This document shows positions 12,820-24,047 of a stretch of 64,000 bases of DNA, piece after piece. The notes below the pieces were generated by a model. It ran no database searches. It was given only the letters and a program-made list of their open reading frames with translations, and was not told where the DNA came from. The DNA is from Anagrus nilaparvatae (lineage: Eukaryota; Arthropoda; Insecta; Hymenoptera; Mymaridae): positions 7,153,501 to 7,217,500 of the forward strand of contig JAKSXM010000247.1 of the NCBI GenBank assembly GCA_022575985.1, read 5' to 3'. Every line of letters starts with the position of its first letter. Positions within the stretch are counted from its first letter, which is position 1. The translations under genes were made by a program, and so were the position numbers.

Positions 12820-13312
12820 TTAAAACATTCCGGGAGTCTGTAATCACCCATATTTTTTATGGGGAATTTAGTAAATATGGGCTGATTTGAGCTAATCGGT
12901 TCCTGATTTTCTGAAGCCAAAAAGCTATTAAAAAAATTTTCTGTAAGAGTTCCAGTACGCCGCTATTGTCTGCGATTTTTGATATTCGATAATTTTTTTT
13001 ATTAAATAATTTCTAATTTCTAATAACGAATAGTTTGCGTCTAATCAAATGGCGTCGAATAAATACAAACTTATTAATTATTATTTGATTAAAAAAAATT
13101 ATTGCATATCAAAAATCGAAGACGTTAATGGTGTAGAGAAACTAAAAAGAATATTTTCTTTTTAAAATTCTTAATTAAAATTGTAGTAAGAAAATTTTTT
13201 TAATTGCTTTTTGGCTTCAGGAAATTAGGAACCGATTAGCTCAAATCAGCCAAAATTGACTAGTTTCCCCATAGAAACTGCCGTTAATTACAGAGCTCCG
13301 AAATGCTGTTAA
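12820..13312. mobile_element. TTAA-flanked inverted-repeat element
   Basis: TTAA occurs at both ends (12820-12823 and 13309-13312). Arms of ~130 bp are inverted: GATTTGAGCTAATCGGTTCC in the left arm pairs with GGAACCGATTAGCTCAAATC in the right. An inner palindrome around 12970-13115 pairs TTTTTGATAT(T/G)C with its complement. TTAA duplication suggests a piggyBac-type MITE, but the TIR start was not matched to a family. Confidence 0.55.
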
Positions 13313-13817
13313 CTTACAAATAAGCAAATACGCAGTTTTCCTTTCTGCAGATAATTTATTTATTTTAATTTTTTCTCAGGGAGCTGGGCTATAATGATTC
13401 GTGGTTCAGAGCAAAAAACAAAGAATGTATATATTTTTATTCCATCGTAATTTTTATATAAAGCATTAGTTTATAAAACTAGAAATATTATTTCTATGTG
13501 CTTATAAAAATTTTAATTACGGAGAAAACAAAAATTAAAATTAAGATGAATTAATAAAATTAATAAGAATTTTTATTATTCTAAGAAAAAGGCGGAAGCA
13601 TCGGGATATCAAGTATGTAAACATGGGAAAGGAAATATAATAAAAACTTATTCGGCGTCAACTCACACATACGAGTAAAATAAAAAGCGCTAGAGAAGGC
13701 ACCTATATTAAATATGTCGTATATTATTAATAAATTTTTTTGTTTTAAACTTTTTTTTTATCAAATAAATATTCCACGAACAATTTCACAAGTACAAAAC
13801 AAAAATAAATATATATT

Positions 13818-15313
13818 GAATACTATGAAGTGCGATAAGAAAATTTTTCGATAGTATCGAGATATTTCAATTTTGGATAAAATTTTTAAAAAATGTTATC
13901 AAGTTCAAAAATACTAAAAATTAAATATCTCAAAAACTACGATAGCTAATCAGAAAATATAGGGCCTATGTCACCCGCATTTTTTTTTTCTTCATTTTGA
14001 CGCCGGTTTCATGCCAATCGGTTCGGTGGTTCTTGCGTCATTAGGGTACAAACAGACAAACAAACAGACAAACAAACAAATAAATTTTCAAATATATATA
14101 GTATTAAGATATAGTAAAAAATTTTAAAAATATTTTATAAAATTTTAAAGATACCTCCGTTTTGAATAAAAATTTCAGAGAATACGTAAAAATTAGTGCT
14201 GAATTGGATACTATGAAGTGCGATAAGAAAATTTTTCGATAGTATCGAGATATTTCAATTTTGGATAAAATTTTTAAAAAATGTTATCAAGTTCAAAAAT
14301 ACTAAAAATTAAATATCTCAAAAACTACGATAGCTAATCAGAAAATATAGGGCCTATGTCACCCGCATTTTTTTTTTCTTCATTTTGACGCCGGTTTCAT
14401 GCCAATCGGTTCGGTGGTTCTTGCGTCATTAGGGTACAAACAGACAAACAAACAGACAAACAAACAGACAAACAAACAAATAAATTTTCAAATATATATA
14501 GTATTAAGAATTAAGATATAGTAAAAAATTTTAAAAATATTTTATAAAATTTTAAAGATACCTCCGTTTTGAATGAAAATTTCAGAGAATACGTAAAAAT
14601 TAGTGCTGAATTGAATACTATGAAGTGCGATAAGAAAATTTTTCGATAGTATCGAGATATTTCAATTTTGGATAAAATTTTTAAAAAATGTTATCAAGTT
14701 CAAAAATACTAAAAATTAAATAACTCAAAAACTACGATAGCTCATCAGAAAATATAGGGCCTATGTCACCCGCATTTTTTTTTTCTTCATTTTGACGCCG
14801 GTTTCATGCCAATCGGTTTGGTGGTTCTTGCGTCATTAGGGTACAAACAGACAAACAAACAGACAAACAAACAGACAAACAAACAAATAAATTTTCAAAT
14901 ATATATAGTATTAAGATTAAGATATAGTAAAAAATTTTAAAAATATTTTATAAAATTTTAAAGATACCTCCGTTTTGAATGAAAATTTCAGAGAATACGT
15001 AAAAATTAGTGCTGAATTGAATACTATGAAGTGCGATAAGAAAATTTTTCGATAGTATCGAGATATTTCAATTTTGGATAAAATTTTTAAAAAATGTTAT
15101 CAAGTTCAAAAATACTAAAAATTAAATATCTCAAAAACTACGATAGCTAATCAGAAAATATAGGGCCTATGTCACCCGCATTTTTTTTTTCTTCATTTTG
15201 ACGCCGGTTTCATGCCAATCGGTTCGGTGGTTATTGCGTCATTAGGGTACAAACAGACAAACAAACAGACAAACAAACAAATAAATTTTCAAATATATAT
15301 AGTATTAAGATAT
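13818..15313. repeat. Four-copy tandem array, units 388-407 bp
   Basis: Copies start at 13818, 14206, 14613 and 15019; the last is cut short at about 15313. They are almost identical. Each unit has TATGAAGTGCGATAAGAAAA near its start, GACGCCGGTTTCATGCCAAT in the middle and a variable (ACAAACAG/ACAAACAA) microsatellite, which accounts for part of the length differences. Non-coding. Confidence 0.9.
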
Positions 15314-15952
15314 ATGAGACCATTACAAATTTTTAAGTACAAATTAGCAGAAAGAAATATCTCAAAGATGATTTTTGTGTAATCAAACAGTTTTTTGTAA
15401 TCAACTCAATTTTTAAACAACGCTTGCTTCACAAAACTATTTAGATAATTTAAAATAAAAAAATCATACAAATGGATACTTACAAAATAACAAACTTCCA
15501 ATCGTCTAGAAAAAAATAAACAAGCATTCGGCAAACAGTAACAATAACATATACGATGGTAAATACAGGTGACAAAAGAAAATTGTTTATATTGAACTAT
15601 CTTTATTGTCACGCTATTTTTTTTTATTTAAGAAATTAAAACGTATCATAAAAAATTATCAGAAATTTATTTAAAAAAATCGTAAACTTAATTTATTGAT
15701 GCCGTTGAGACTGTACCGTTGCGGAGAAGCTTTGGGAAAACACTGAAATGAGACACTGAAAATACAGATAAATTTTTGAACTCGGACTGGCTCCGTTGAC
15801 GGCGCTAATGATGCCTACGCATCCGTCTGCTTGGCTCACTCTGAGCGTCAAGTATAATATAAACATTGAAGATATCAATTTCTGATGCTTTTTTATATTA
15901 TATTGCTATGTACTAATAAATTTTAGCAGAATGGAGTGGAATATTAACTAAC
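15314..15952. other. Non-coding stretch with a shared 27-bp segment
   Basis: No gene accepted. TATTGAACTATCTTTATTGTC followed by ACGC near 15588 recurs near 17668 in the following repeat array, so at least part of this stretch is repeat-derived. Confidence 0.5.
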
Positions 15953-17172
15953 AAAAAGATTTTAGTAGGAATTTATTATGAATAATAAATGCGATCTTTT
16001 TGGAACAAGATATTTCTTTAATGTTTTTACATCGACGTTTCGGAGATCTGTGTCTCCCTTTTCAAGATCTGAAAATACAATGCATACAATTTTTATAAAC
16101 AATTTTTAACAAAAAATTTTTTTATTACAGAAAAACTAAATTTTCAAAATAATTAAATATATAATAATAAACTTACGAAAATTTAAAAAATATCTTTTTG
16201 AATTAGACACATAATATTATACAATAAACATTATAAAATTTTTTTACAAAAATTTTTTTATATATATAGAAAACAATAATAAACTGTAATTTTAGTTATA
16301 AGAGTTTCTGTTTTCACTGCTAATGAAGTACTAAAATCTATTAAATTTAAAAAATTTAAAGGTTCACCGATTCATACGTTAACAAAATTTTTTTATTATT
16401 AGACAAGGAGAAAAAGGTTTTTTTTATATATTGAAAGAATTTGAGTAAGATAAACAAAATTGATATTTTTTTAATTACTAATGTAAAGGAATCAAGGGTT
16501 AAGAGTTTATAGCTCAAGTACCTAGAAATTACATAAAGTATATAAATTTAAAGATCTTATGTCACAGCTGTAATTTTATGTAGCTCTAATGAGATTGAAA
16601 TATTTTTTTCTTTGATTTTTTTCTTTAACGTATTTTTAAACTATTTTTTATATAAAAAAAAAACGCGAAACAAAGTTTTAAAATCGTTATAAAAAAGCAA
16701 AACAGCAAAAACAAATTTTTTATTTAAAAATATTATTAATTTATTAATTCATTTATTCGTTTTATTGTCTAAATTTTTTATATATTATCTAATTAGGAAA
16801 GTTTTTTATTAATTAAATCTATAGTATTTTTGTAATAGTATTTCAGGTTTTGAGTGTCCTGCATACGGTTTAATGTTGACTTACAGTCGTGTATATGGAG
16901 CATTTCAGAAAACAGTCTCCGGTATAACTTTTTTTGTTGATCAAGTATTTTTATTGATTTTAAATTAAAATTTATTTTATGTTTTTTTGACTTCCTGTGG
17001 ATATGAAATATTGAGTCTTTTTTCCGATTTTTATATGCTTTTTTGTGTTCATTAACACGTTTGTAAAGTTTTCTGCTAGTCTGGCCTATGTAGGCAAATT
17101 TACAATCTTTGCATTTAATATCTTTGCATTTATAATTTATTATTCATAATAAATTCCTACTAAAATCTTTTT
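15953..17172 (-). mobile_element. Penelope-like element remnant bounded by perfect 38-bp inverted repeats
   Basis: A perfect 38-bp inverted repeat (15953-15990 and 17135-17172, starting AAAAAGATTTTAGTAGGAAT) frames 1.2 kb. On the minus strand it encodes the C-terminal GIY-YIG part of a Penelope-like protein. Near 16030-16075, the 3' side of the element, is GGGAGACACAGATCTCCGAAACGTCGATG (read in two pieces), a pattern known from Penelope-like 3' ends. The reverse-transcriptase part is absent. Confidence 0.6.
16793..17143 (-). pseudogene. GIY-YIG endonuclease fragment of a Penelope-like element
   Basis: An open minus-strand frame of ~117 codons without an ATG at its beginning runs from just after a TGA (17144-17146) to TAA (16793-16795). 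It reads KCKDCKFAYIGQTSRKLYKR followed by VNEHKKA, the Cys pair and YIG...R...EH signature of the GIY-YIG nuclease found at the C-terminus of Penelope-like proteins. Next comes KKLYRRLFSEMLHI and then TQNLKYYYKN near the end. The first Cys pair is locally duplicated (KCKDIKCKDC) because a short DNA stretch is repeated. In the full element this nuclease follows a reverse transcriptase and nicks target DNA; here the RT is missing, so it is a 5'-truncated remnant. Confidence 0.65.
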
Positions 17173-17396
17173 AATATTTGGAACGACAACAGTATTTATA
17201 CTGTTTAAATCATCTTATAATTAACTAACAAATATTTGGTTTAAAAAAATTGAAAAAAAATTTTATAGAAAAAATAATAACTTGTCACGTCACAACAAAT
17301 AAGAAATGACTGTCAAAGTTTTTTTTGTAATATTGTGGTTTCGCATAGACAGATGATTGTATTGTAATTTAAATAAAAGAATATACTTAAAATTTG

Positions 17397-18566
17397 ATAA
17401 AATTCTAATTTAAATCTACTTTGTTAAGTAGATTCCATTTATTTAAGCAGGCTTAATTCATTGCTTCTGATTCTTACACATAAAAACATCCAGGATTTTA
17501 GAAAGACCCATTACGATATATGAATTCCCAATAAACCTGTTCAAGTGCTTACTGTTTTTTCTACTTCTGTATTAGTGAATACCAAATTGCATATTAATTT
17601 AAAACCAACTTCTAAAGAGGGTCTAACTTATGTAAATATAAAAGTTTTTAGGTTTTCAACGATATATATTGAACTATCTTTATTGTCACGCAAAGATATG
17701 ATAATAGATATACATAATTGAAAATTATTTGATAAACAAAATCCAAACTAGAATGTATAATCAAATTTGGACCTAAAAAATATAAAATCCATGTAATTAG
17801 TATTTTACAAGTATAGTTTCATCAATGCGTTCTAAAAAAGCTTTAGAAAGCTATTACTGGATTTTATATACAGTTTGGGTCCAAATTTGATAAAATTCTA
17901 ATTTAAATATACTTTGTTAAGTAGTTTTCATTATTTTATCAGGCTTAATTCATTGCTTCTGATTCTTACACATAAAAACATCCAGGATTTTAGAAAGAGC
18001 CATTATGATCTATGAATTCCCAATAAACCTATTCAAGTGATTTCTTTTTTTTCTACTTCTTTATTAGCGAATACCAAATTGCGTATTAATTTAAAATCAG
18101 CTTCTTAAGAGGGTCTAACTTATGTAAACATAAAAGTTTATTGGGAATTCAACGATATGGTTTATTACCAAGTTCTGGATGTTTGTACGAGTAAAAAAAA
18201 TAAGCCGTGAAATTCACCAATTCACCCTGTTTGCATAATTGAAAATTATTTGATAAATAAAATCCAAACTAGAATGTATAAACAAATTTGGACCTAAAAA
18301 AATATAAAATCCAACTAATTAGTATTTTACAAGTATAGTTTCATTGATGCATTCTCAAAAAGCTTTGGAAAGCTATTACTGGACTTTATATACAGTTTGG
18401 GTCCAAATTTTATAAATTTCTAATTTAAATCTAATTTATCAAGTACTTTTCATTTATGTAAGCAGGCTTAATTCATTGTTTCTGATTCTCACTCATAATA
18501 ACATCCAGTAGGTTTTTAGAAAGAGCTATTACGATGAATTCCCAATATACCTGTTTAAGTGATTAC
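17397..18566 (+). repeat. Tandem ~0.5-kb repeat units (left copy of an inverted pair of arrays)
   Basis: The TAAAATTCTAATTTAAAT segment marks unit starts near 17397, 17891 and 18411 (periods ~494 and ~520). Other shared blocks are ACATCCAGGATTTTAGAAAGA, TGAATTCCCAATAAACCT and TACAGTTTGGGTCCAAATTT. The same units occur in the opposite orientation at 42944-43975. Non-coding; satellite-like. Confidence 0.8.
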
Positions 18567-19065
18567 TCCCGTACGAAGCCAACACTTTTTCACGGAATAC
18601 AGGCACTGTATACAAAATTTTTTTTTTTTTTAATTTAGCACTAATTAGCACGTAAGGAATTGGTCCTATAGGGATTCGTAACATAGTCAGGAGCGTTATA
18701 GAAGAGGAATAAATAAATTACTAATGTAAAAGGTAATTACCGAGGATATAACTGGACTTTGGAGGTAAAAAATGGCTCCCACGTGATAAAATAAATACCA
18801 ACTGATAGAATTAGTTATCCAGGGGCTCATTGGGCCCGACTAGAAAAAAATGAGATCTCGCTGTAAAAATCGATTCCCAGGGATAAAAATGGACTATAGG
18901 AGTAAAAAATGTGTCCAGCAGGCAAATAAATGGTAAAGAGGCACCTGTGTATTTTAAGTTTATTCTTCTGCAAATATATGTTCATATGTAAATTAAATCG
19001 CTGGACCAAATTTTCTTTTTTTCATAAATTTATTCTTACCGTATTATTTATTAATATGTTATAAC
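18567..19065. other. Unassigned spacer left of the Copia element
   Basis: No coding region. It contains loose repeats of (G/A)GGA(G)(T/G)(A)TAAAAATGG type around 18750-18925. It was compared by eye with the gypsy 3' LTR (42088-42943) and no match was seen. Confidence 0.45.
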
Positions 19066-19137
19066 TTTTGGGCCATAAATATTGTGAGATGAAATTTTAT
19101 GGCCTAAGCTAAGTAAAAATTTAATTTCAGTAAAAGT
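19066..19137 (+). repeat. 72-bp direct repeat, copy 1
   Basis: Starts TTTTGGGCCATAAATATTGT and ends in a TTTCAG-AAAAGT stretch; the second copy is at 31035-31106. With the Copia element removed the two copies would lie ~187 bp apart. Confidence 0.75.
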
Positions 19138-19202
19138 ACATTTCAAAATACTGATACTGATTAAATTATGGTTTTTAAAACTTTAATAAATTAAAGTATA
19201 AT

Positions 19203-19524
19203 TGTTAGGAAAATCGAGGTTGTGGAGGTTGTGGATCATTAAATAAATGCTCCTTTTATAATAATTATAACAAATCAAAATTATATTTATTTATTTTAAA
19301 AATCCTTCTTAACTCTTTTACATTTCTATATCAACTGACTCATTTATAAATTCTTATTTTTCTCTACACAACATTACTCTTATACACACATCCCTTTTTA
19401 ATCTTTTCTAAAATAAAAACAAAGTATCGGTATGAACTACAATACATATGAAAAATATAAAACCTTTATTTTTTACTTCTAAATATGAATCATTCTATAA
19501 TATAAATATACGAATATTTCAACA
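19203..19524 (-). repeat. Copia 3' LTR (left on the plus strand)
   Basis: TGTTAGGAAAATCGAGG to ATATTTCAACA, 322 bp. It has an extra 9-bp GTTGTGGAG tandem copy relative to the other LTR. The polypurine tract lies beside it: on the minus strand 19525-19535 reads TATGGAGGCG before TGTTG. Confidence 0.92.
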
Positions 19525-19621
19525 CGCCTCCATATATTTATATTATTAACCACCTTTTTAAATTATTATTATTATTATTTTTTTTTAATTTTTATTTTTT
19601 GTTCACTTTTGAATTTTACAT

Positions 19622-22117
19622 TTAAATAATATTTAGGGAATTTCTAAATTTCACAAATTTTTCTTTACACAATGATTTTGTAAATATATCAGCAATATTA
19701 TTGTTAGAATTAACTTTAATTATATTTATTTCACCTTCTAAATAACTTTCATTCACATAATGATAATGTACTTCTATATGTTTGGAATTTTTCGTAAAAT
19801 TACCATACTTAGCGATGTTTATAGCTCCAGCATTATCTTCATATTTATTTATGGGATCCTTAATTTTTACGTTAAATGTCTCTAGAATTCCTTTTAAAAA
19901 CTTTACTTCACTGACGACCTCTGAAAGTGCTACGTACTCAGCAAACGTAGACGACTTTGTCACAACTCCTTGTTTTCTTGACTTTCAATAAACAACGTTA
20001 CCAAACAATCTTATCACGTAACCAGTTGTTGACTTTCTATCTATATGATCACCTGCCCAATCTGCATCTACATAACAATCCATAATTGAGCCAATTTCTC
20101 TTTTTCTATAAACCAATTTTAAAGTTCTTGTTAGATATAAATATTTCAAAATTCTTAAAGCATACTTAAAATGAGTTTTGTCATAACAGTTTTGATATCT
20201 GCTTAGATAGTTTACACTATAGCTTATATCTGGCCTTGTACCTGAACTAATATATAACAGGGCTCCTATAATATTTCTGTACATAATATTATTTGAAATT
20301 TCTTTTGCTGGATCTAATTTTAAATTCAATTCCATTGGAGTGTTATACAAGTTACTATCTTCGATATTATATTTTCTTGCTAAAGTTTCTATATAATCTT
20401 TCTGGCTTAATGTCATTTTATTCTCTTTGTAATTATAATCAATATTTATTCCCAAGTAAGTTTTTACTTCACCTAGATCTTTCATTTTTTTCAACTCTGA
20501 CATTAAATCATTTTTTACTTTTTGAATTTGACTTTTATCTTTACAACAAATCAATAAATCATCAACAAATATGATTAAATAAATTTTTACTTCCTTAACT
20601 GTTTTAGTGTATAAACAATAATCATATTTATTTCTTACAAATCCTACCCCTTTTAAAAATTTATAAAAACATTCATACCATGACCTTGGGCTTTCTCTTA
20701 AACCATAAAGTGCTTTTTCTAATTTACAGACTCTATCAGTCCCATCTTCATAGCCATTAGGCTGTTTTGCGTAAATTTCTGAAAATACCTTGCCGTTTAA
20801 AAACGCAGTCTCAACATCCATTTGTTTTATACATAGCCCATTTTGATAACAATAAGATAATAAAACTTTCAGTGTTTGCATTTTAGCAACTGGAGAATAA
20901 ATCTAAAATTTCTCTTTGTTGGAATCCTTTTACAACTAATCTTGCTTTATACTTATTTTCTGATTTTTTTGTAAAAACCCATTTTACATCTAAAACTTTT
21001 TTATTTTCAGGTTTATTAACTAATTTCCAAGTTCCATTTTTTTTAAGACTTTCAATTTCTTTATTCATTGCAGTTACCCAAAATTCTTTTTCATAACTTT
21101 CTATCGCCTCCTCAAAATTTTCTGGGGTATCTGCACTGCAGTAGTTTACATATATACAATTATTCATAGCACAGTTTTCATATTTTGGATTTGGTTTTCT
21201 TTCTCTAGTTGACCTTCGAAGTTGAGGGATTTCAATAGGAATACATGCCTCTCCTTTTTCTTCAAAATTTTCTTCTAAATTTTCTTCTTGGTTATCAGAA
21301 TCTAAATCTTCAATTTTTTTACTATTATTTTTATCATTGCCAATTAGTTTTATATAATCTTCCACAACATCTACGTGTCCAGCTACTACCATTTGATTAT
21401 TTATTAATACTCGATATCCAACATCACTATATCCAAGTAAAACACCAAGATTCGCTTTTTTATCCCATTTAGATTTACGTTTTTCTTCAGGAATGCGTAC
21501 AAAAATTTTACTACCATACATTTTTAAATATTTAGCATCAGGTTTCTTTCCAAACAATATTTCATAAGGCGCTTTTCTTTCAAAAGTATTTGCCAATAAT
21601 CTATTTTTCAAATATGCAGCTGTACGAACAATTTCTGGCCAAAATCTATTATGGATTTTTGCTTCAGTCAATAAGCACCTTGAAGTATCCATTATTGAAC
21701 GATTATATCTTTCAGCTGTGCCATTCAACTCGTGAACATAAGGTGGACATGCATTTAACTGAATTCCTTTTTCTCTAGCTAATCGTTAAATATTTTGATT
21801 TATATATTCAGTCCCATTGTCACATCTCAATTTTTTTATTCTTTTTCCTGTTAAATTTTCTATTTCATTAATATACTCAACAAAACATTCATAAACCTTG
21901 TCTTTAGATTTGATAGTAAAAATTTTAGCAGCTTTACTATAATCATCAATAAATGTTAAAAAATATTTTTCTCCGTTTAAACCAGTTGTACTATGAGGGC
22001 CATTTAAATCAGTATGTACTAACTCTAAAATATCCTTTGCTCTACTTCTATTATTTTCAAATGGCAAGTTATGCATTTTATTTTCAATACAAATTTTACA
22101 CTTCATGTAATCAGATT
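19622..22117 (-). pseudogene. pol: Copia Pol: integrase, reverse transcriptase, RNase H
   Basis: The integrase resumes after the LINE with the CKIC zinc pair, then catalytic D (LVHTDLNGP), D (LRCDNGTEY) and E (ELNGTAERYNRS). RT has MDVETAFLNG, ALYGLRESPRSWY and the active-site FVDDLLI. RNase H shows DADWAGDHIDRKSTTGYV. Lesions: TAA at 21786-21788 inside the integrase core; a ~2-nt loss near 20890 (frame leaves after GFQQREILDLF and resumes at MQTLKVLL); TGA at 19985-19987 where family members have Trp (VY-stop-KSRKQ). The frame ends at TAA 19622-19624. Catalytic residues are otherwise kept, so decay is recent. Confidence 0.88.
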
Positions 22118-22134
22118 CTTCATGTAATCAGATT
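22101..22134. repeat. 17-bp tandem duplication at the LINE insertion edge
   Basis: CTTCATGTAATCAGATT occurs twice in a row (22101-22117, 22118-22134). On the coding strand of Copia the extra copy shifts the frame, so it was not part of the original gene. It partly overlaps the LINE target duplication. Confidence 0.85.
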
Positions 22135-22140
22135 CTAACG

Positions 22141-24047
22141 TGGGGTGGTTGGGAAATAAACCATTTTTGGTGAATACCCGACATGCTGGAATGAGATGGG
22201 TTGGCCCCATGGACTGGTAGGAGTTACCAATTGACACGATGCGCAAGCTACAGACCACTTGTTTGGCCCCTTAGTGTCGATAACTCTAGGTGGGATTAAA
22301 CAGCCTTCTTGTGGCTACCCTGTTGTCGCATTAGCGCATACAAATGTTCACTCACTGACCAAGGTTGAGGCTTGCACAACTCATACTTGTGCGTTACTCA
22401 ACCGATGGCTTTTGGCTGGGGTCTCAATGGCCCCGCATGATAATGATGGTGGTTTCACCCTACTTAGCTTTCCTAGGGACGCCAGGTGGGATGATTCTTT
22501 GCTGATTGACGCCGAACTCATTGCGAGGGGTTCGTCATTTTTTCTTGCAGACATCTGTTAACAGGGCACATAACCCTTCCCTTTTTCAGATATCACGAAT
22601 GGCAACTATTATAATTTATTTACTATAATAATTAAAGTAATCAAAGAACGATGCACTCTGCTAGGGTCTCTCTGGGGTAGGGATCCACGACAGTGTCTTC
22701 CTACCGTAATCCGTCAGGAACTTACTGCCGCTGGTTCCTTCACGTCCGAGACATTTGCCCAACACCTGCTGGGGGGATTCAGAAAAAGCCTCGAAAAAGC
22801 TGAAGAGTTCGTCGGGATTGGCTGTTTGTGTTTCTGTCATAAACAAAAAATTGTTTAATCTAAATGTGTCTTAAATGTTGCAGCCAATAACGTTCGGGAC
22901 GTAAGGTTAAATCTTGGTTATTATCAGATAAACCCTGACAGTGGTGGGTGACTGGCTCGGACATGACTGAGCCTAGGATTCTTGCCCACCGGGGGGGCCC
23001 TCGAATGACTGCTCAATCTTGACGGCTTTTTGTGGAAACAGGAATGCCACTGAGACTGACGTCTCAAGTTTGTATATTGATCTTAGCTTCTAAATTCGAA
23101 TAGAGTTATGCAGATTAAATTTAATGACTACTTTATCATGGGAGCAGATGTTTGGGGGTGAATCGCTTGCTTCTTTTGCAATGCAAATCGAAGCAACAAC
23201 GGCCTGAGTGGTCTTACCTGGCTGCCTATAATGATAAAATTTACAGAATATTTTCCATGTGAACCATTGGGACCATGGTCATCTGCTAAAATTGGCCTAT
23301 GAGGATCCCGCTTATACGACGGGCAAAATATCGTATTATGTCAGCAGACATGAGGGCTTAACCCCCCTCAATCTGTAGGACTTTTAACGGTCTCCCCCCC
23401 CTGTGCTTCGCACTGAGGGTGACGGCTGTTGCAGGTCTGACTCCTGTCTTGCGACGGGCTAGAATATCGCGAGCTGGATAGCAACCAGAGTGGTACGAAC
23501 CCGCTAAATCTGCAGGACTGACATTGATCAACCCCCTGGGACTAGTACCCGGGGTGTTGAACGGTGAAAGACCGAACAATTAATCCACTAAACACACTTT
23601 TCTTTTTTATCTTAATTCTTACAGATACACCAGAAATAGCCTTTTTTTTCAGATTAAAAACCAAGCGGCGTGATGCTGCCAATCATGGCGGCTCGCGATG
23701 GTTGGCCCCCCGGATTGGGATGGCAACCTCCGTAGAGGGTACAGATCAAAAACTGGGAACTGCACCTCCAGGCCGCCGGTTAGTACAGGAGCCCGGAGCC
23801 GTCTAGCTAACGGGTCTGGCTGCTCTATCAGCCGGCGCATAATCTTGTTTTCTGTAGTAGTGCCGGGTAGCGCCCGGATAGGGCCCTGCTGCAGTGAGCG
23901 GGAGGCTTTTCACAAGGCCACTACGCTAGGGGACACCCAGTTCGGGGGGCCGACCACTGCGAGATCACCGTGCTGATTGGCTGCATCATGTACCGCATTC
24001 AACCACACAAGACAGCAAAGGTTAGAAGGAGGGAAAGTCAAAACATA
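22141..24047 (+). other. LINE 5' untranslated region
   Basis: GC-rich leader before ORF1. Open frames here (for example 22259-22561) lack recognisable motifs and are not taken as genes. As in other LINEs it should hold the internal promoter, but no motif is visible. Confidence 0.6.

Noticed and set aside
13818..15313. CRISPR array
   Set aside because: Units of ~400 bp are contiguous with no spacers, and the genome is eukaryotic.
15693..15878. 61-codon minus open frame with somewhat higher GC
   Set aside because: No recognisable product and no splice or start context; too short to call.
18848..18870. TCTCGCTGTA as the end of a gypsy 5' LTR (3' LTR ends TCTCGCTACA)
   Set aside because: Only about ten bases agree; the sequence before it does not match the LTR and no primer-binding site follows.
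22259..23976. Open frames on both strands in the LINE 5' UTR
   Set aside because: GC-rich sequence has few stops by chance; no motifs, no family resemblance.
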